Below, one piece after another: positions 61,901 through 64,000 of a stretch of DNA of 64,000 nucleotides. Each line of letters starts with the position of its first letter. Within the stretch, counting starts at the first letter, position 1. The translations under genes and the position numbers were made by a program. Below the pieces are notes generated by a model, which was given only the letters and a program-made list of their open reading frames with translations, had not been told where the DNA came from and ran no database searches. Source of the stretch: Schizophyllum amplum (taxonomy: Eukaryota; Basidiomycota; Agaricomycetes; Agaricales; Schizophyllaceae); NCBI GenBank assembly GCA_007026445.1, contig VDMD01000018.1, forward strand, positions 124,001 through 188,000, in the 5' to 3' direction.

Positions 61901-64000
61901 CCTCTTCATCGCCTGGCGGGACCGCTCCATGCGCGTCAAGTCCTTCATAGCGTCGTCGCCATCGCTGTCGTCGTCGCTGTCGGGCGCAGACGAAGGTGTT
62001 GAACCTGCGCGACTCGAGCCAGCGTCCTTCCGCCGGAAGTGAAGATTCTTCAGAGATGGCTTGGGCGGCTCTATAGTGGCGCGCCGCGCCTTGGGCATGG
62101 GTACATCTTCGTCGATCTTCTTCTGCTCCTCCTCGCTGAAGCGATGCGAGACCTTCGCTTTCTTCGCGGGCGGTGCAGATACAGGGATTGGCGAAGGACG
62201 AGCGAGCGGTTTTGAGAGCTTGGGTGCGGCTGTCGTGGAAGTCTTCGGTGCACGCGTAACAAAGCCAGAGAGGCGCGATTGCTTTTCTTGCTTGACCTCC
62301 TGCTTGACGGGAAGTGGCTTGGGCGAGGGTGGCTTCGGGGGCTCGACAATCTCCACCTCCTCTTCGTCGAAGGCAGACAAGCTGTCCTGGAGCTGTTGCA
62401 GGCGGACTGTGTTCAACCTTGTCTCCGCGTTGCGCAACTCCTTCTCCGACATTTTTGCCCGCTTGATGGGGTCGCGAGCATTCAGCGCATCTAGCACAAA
62501 ACTATCCAGCTTCTTCCGCGTCTCCTCCTCCGGCTGCACGTCCGCGCCGTCAAACATAGACAGCAGCGATTGCAGGAACGAGAACGTCTGGTGAAGCAGC
62601 TCCTCGTCCGTGAGCCGCAGCCACTTGGTGAGGTCGTGCAGCACGGGCTGCATGTCCTGCATCATCTTCTGCCCGATCTTCGTCTTCTTGTCGCCGTGCA
62701 CCGCCGCGGCGCTTTGGAGGGTCTCGCGCTGCGCGATCATGTCCCGACCAAAGATGAGCACGTCCCGCATCCACTCCGTCATCGACTCGTTCTCGAACCA
62801 GCGCGCCCACGTCGGCGTCCGCCGAAAGATGTACTTGAGCGCGCCCGCCATGCCCTCCCACATCTTCGGTATATCCTTCCGCAAAGTGTAGTCCGATGGC
62901 GGCGCGTACGTGGTAGAGCGCAACAGCCCGCCGGGCGACTCGCAGAGAACCTCGATGATGTCGGTGAAGCAGCGGACGAGCATCTTCGCCAGGCTGCAGG
63001 CCTCGGGCGGCTTGTTGACGAACGCCATGAACATCTCCAGGTGTTGCAGCGCGCCGGTAAAAGCCGCATCCGGATCTCCTTGAAGAGCGCGCGGAAGCAT
63101 TCCGACCGCACATCGACATCGAACGCGACACCGACGAGGTCCTTCACGCCGGTATGCAGCTGCTCCACGGGAGACATCATGAGCGCGACAACGCGCTGCG
63201 TCATACACTCACGACGTAGCAGGGCAAGCGCCGCTGGAGCCCCGTTGTCCTCGACATAGCGAGCCAGCGCGCCCGAAAGACAGTCGTGCATAACGCGCAA
63301 CGAAGCGGTCACATCGTCGAGAGCTGCTTTCGGCGACGCGGAGTTGGCGGAGGGCTGGCGGAGAAAGCTTCCTGATACGCCTTCTTCGTCGGGATATCGA
63401 CATGGGCTATGTCGTACGCGATGGAGAGCAGCTCCGCAAACCCATCCTGATCTCGACTGTCGAGAGTCTGGCATACTGTCTTCCATAGTACCTCGCGGGC
63501 CGAGTGCTTGGGGATGACCGTCTTCATGGGCGTCTTCCTGCTGACCTCGGACAGGGCGCCATAGACGCCGTCGAACGCCGCCATGACGACCTTTGCGTCC
63601 GCCCGGATCGCGTTGAACAGAAGCGACCGCGCTGTCTTGCGCGCCAGAGCCCATTTAGGGTTGTCAAAACTAGACGCAAACGCCACGGTGGAGATCTTAG
63701 TGACATGGATGTCGATCGTGGATGCTACAGTTGCTGAAGGATGCTTCCGTACTTGTCTTTCCAGTATCTGAAAATTCATCTTAATCACTGCAGCGCCTGA
63801 TATAACTTCGAGACTCACTTGGGCTGCCATGGCGATGGCCGCGGGAGCGGCGTCTTGAAATCTCGGATGCTGCAGCTCTTCGCAGAGCAAACCGGCCATC
63901 TTCGCAATGACCTCGCCGTAGACAGGGCTCGTCTCAACGTGACCAGAAACGGCTGATACCACTTATAAACGGACCAGCAGCCTCCCGCGAGGTTGCCAAC
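58946..64000 (-). CDS. SEN1: Sen1-type SF1B helicase, 5' end outside the window
   Basis: Nuclear 5'-3' RNA/DNA helicase for Pol II termination and R-loop removal. The N-terminal HEAT-like region (about 61.3-64.0 kb) reads MWEGMAGALKYIFRRTPTWA, TEWMRDVLIFGRDM and similar. A linker follows (SGFVTRAPKTS, KAKVSHRF), then the catalytic part: GPPGTGKTSTI created by splicing, LLCAPSNAAIDEV, IICTTLSGAG-type (VICTTLSGAGHE), IIIDEAAQAIELSSLIP, GDEKQLPPTV, SIQYRMHPDIS, NTVDGFQGQEKDIIIFS and MNVALTRAKSSLFILGH. The tail has a PPPPPPQKLPPKKKKG basic run and ends near 58946. One-base deletions are needed around 63365, 63075 and 60960. The gene continues past the right edge. Confidence 0.93.

Overview
The window reads as nuclear DNA of a filamentous basidiomycete, most likely an Agaricomycete mushroom. 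Protein-coding genes are GC-rich and cut by many introns of about 50-60 nt with GTRNGT donors. Several proteins resemble families I know from mushroom fungi: a C2-NACHT-WD40 receptor, basidiomycete F-box/LRR and multi-pass membrane proteins, and Ser/Thr-rich GPI-anchored proteins. Housekeeping genes are fungal in type (Pkc1, Vma6, Vma11, Opi3, Igo, DASH Dad1, Sen1, Dhr1). It looks like an ordinary chromosome arm. I see no plasmid, viral or bacterial segment.

Layout. 1-7.4 kb: 3' end of a GH71 alpha-1,3-glucanase, V-ATPase subunit d (VMA6), an intron-containing tRNA-His, and protein kinase C on the minus strand, followed on the plus strand by a long acidic Ser/Asp-rich protein of unknown function (8.0-11.7 kb). 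12.6-19.6 kb: an endosulfine (Igo) PP2A-inhibitor gene, an F-box protein, and a divergent pair of cell-cycle genes, DASH subunit Dad1 and DNA polymerase alpha subunit B. 20.1-25.4 kb: an NLR-like NACHT-WD40 gene whose WD array falls into about 14 blades scattered over all three frames. 27-34.3 kb: a seven-exon membrane protein, a ZCCHC10-like zinc-knuckle protein and a large unknown minus-strand gene. 35.4-42.5 kb: a GPI-anchored Kre9/Knh1-like protein, a foldback (MITE-like) repeat, biotin-protein ligase, a zinc-motif hypothetical and a 65-residue secreted protein with eight cysteines. 43.5-48.4 kb: mitochondrial ribosomal protein uL6, a CipC-like protein with seven N-terminal helix repeats, and a secreted carboxylesterase. 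49.2-53.7 kb: V-ATPase subunit c' (VMA11), a GH16 glucanase and the phospholipid methyltransferase OPI3. 54.3-64.0 kb: the DEAH helicase Dhr1/ECM16 and, convergent with it, the Sen1 helicase, which runs off the right edge.

Main cross-cutting observation. At least 20 exons, many in genes that are essential in yeast (POLA2, BPL1, VMA11, OPI3, DHR1, SEN1, DAD1), keep a family-like reading only if one base is missing at a point inside the exon. Every case whose sign I could work out is a one-base deletion, none an insertion. Other genes here (VMA6, PKC1, F-box, IGO, uL6m, CipC, ZCCHC10) splice to perfect open frames. The simplest reading is residual deletion error in the assembly rather than mass pseudogenisation, so broken genes here should be judged against reads or transcripts first.

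Splice sites were chosen by eye from GT(GC)..AG signals, phase consistency and family resemblance. No database search was run. Gene symbols follow yeast or human orthologues that I recognise from conserved motifs.
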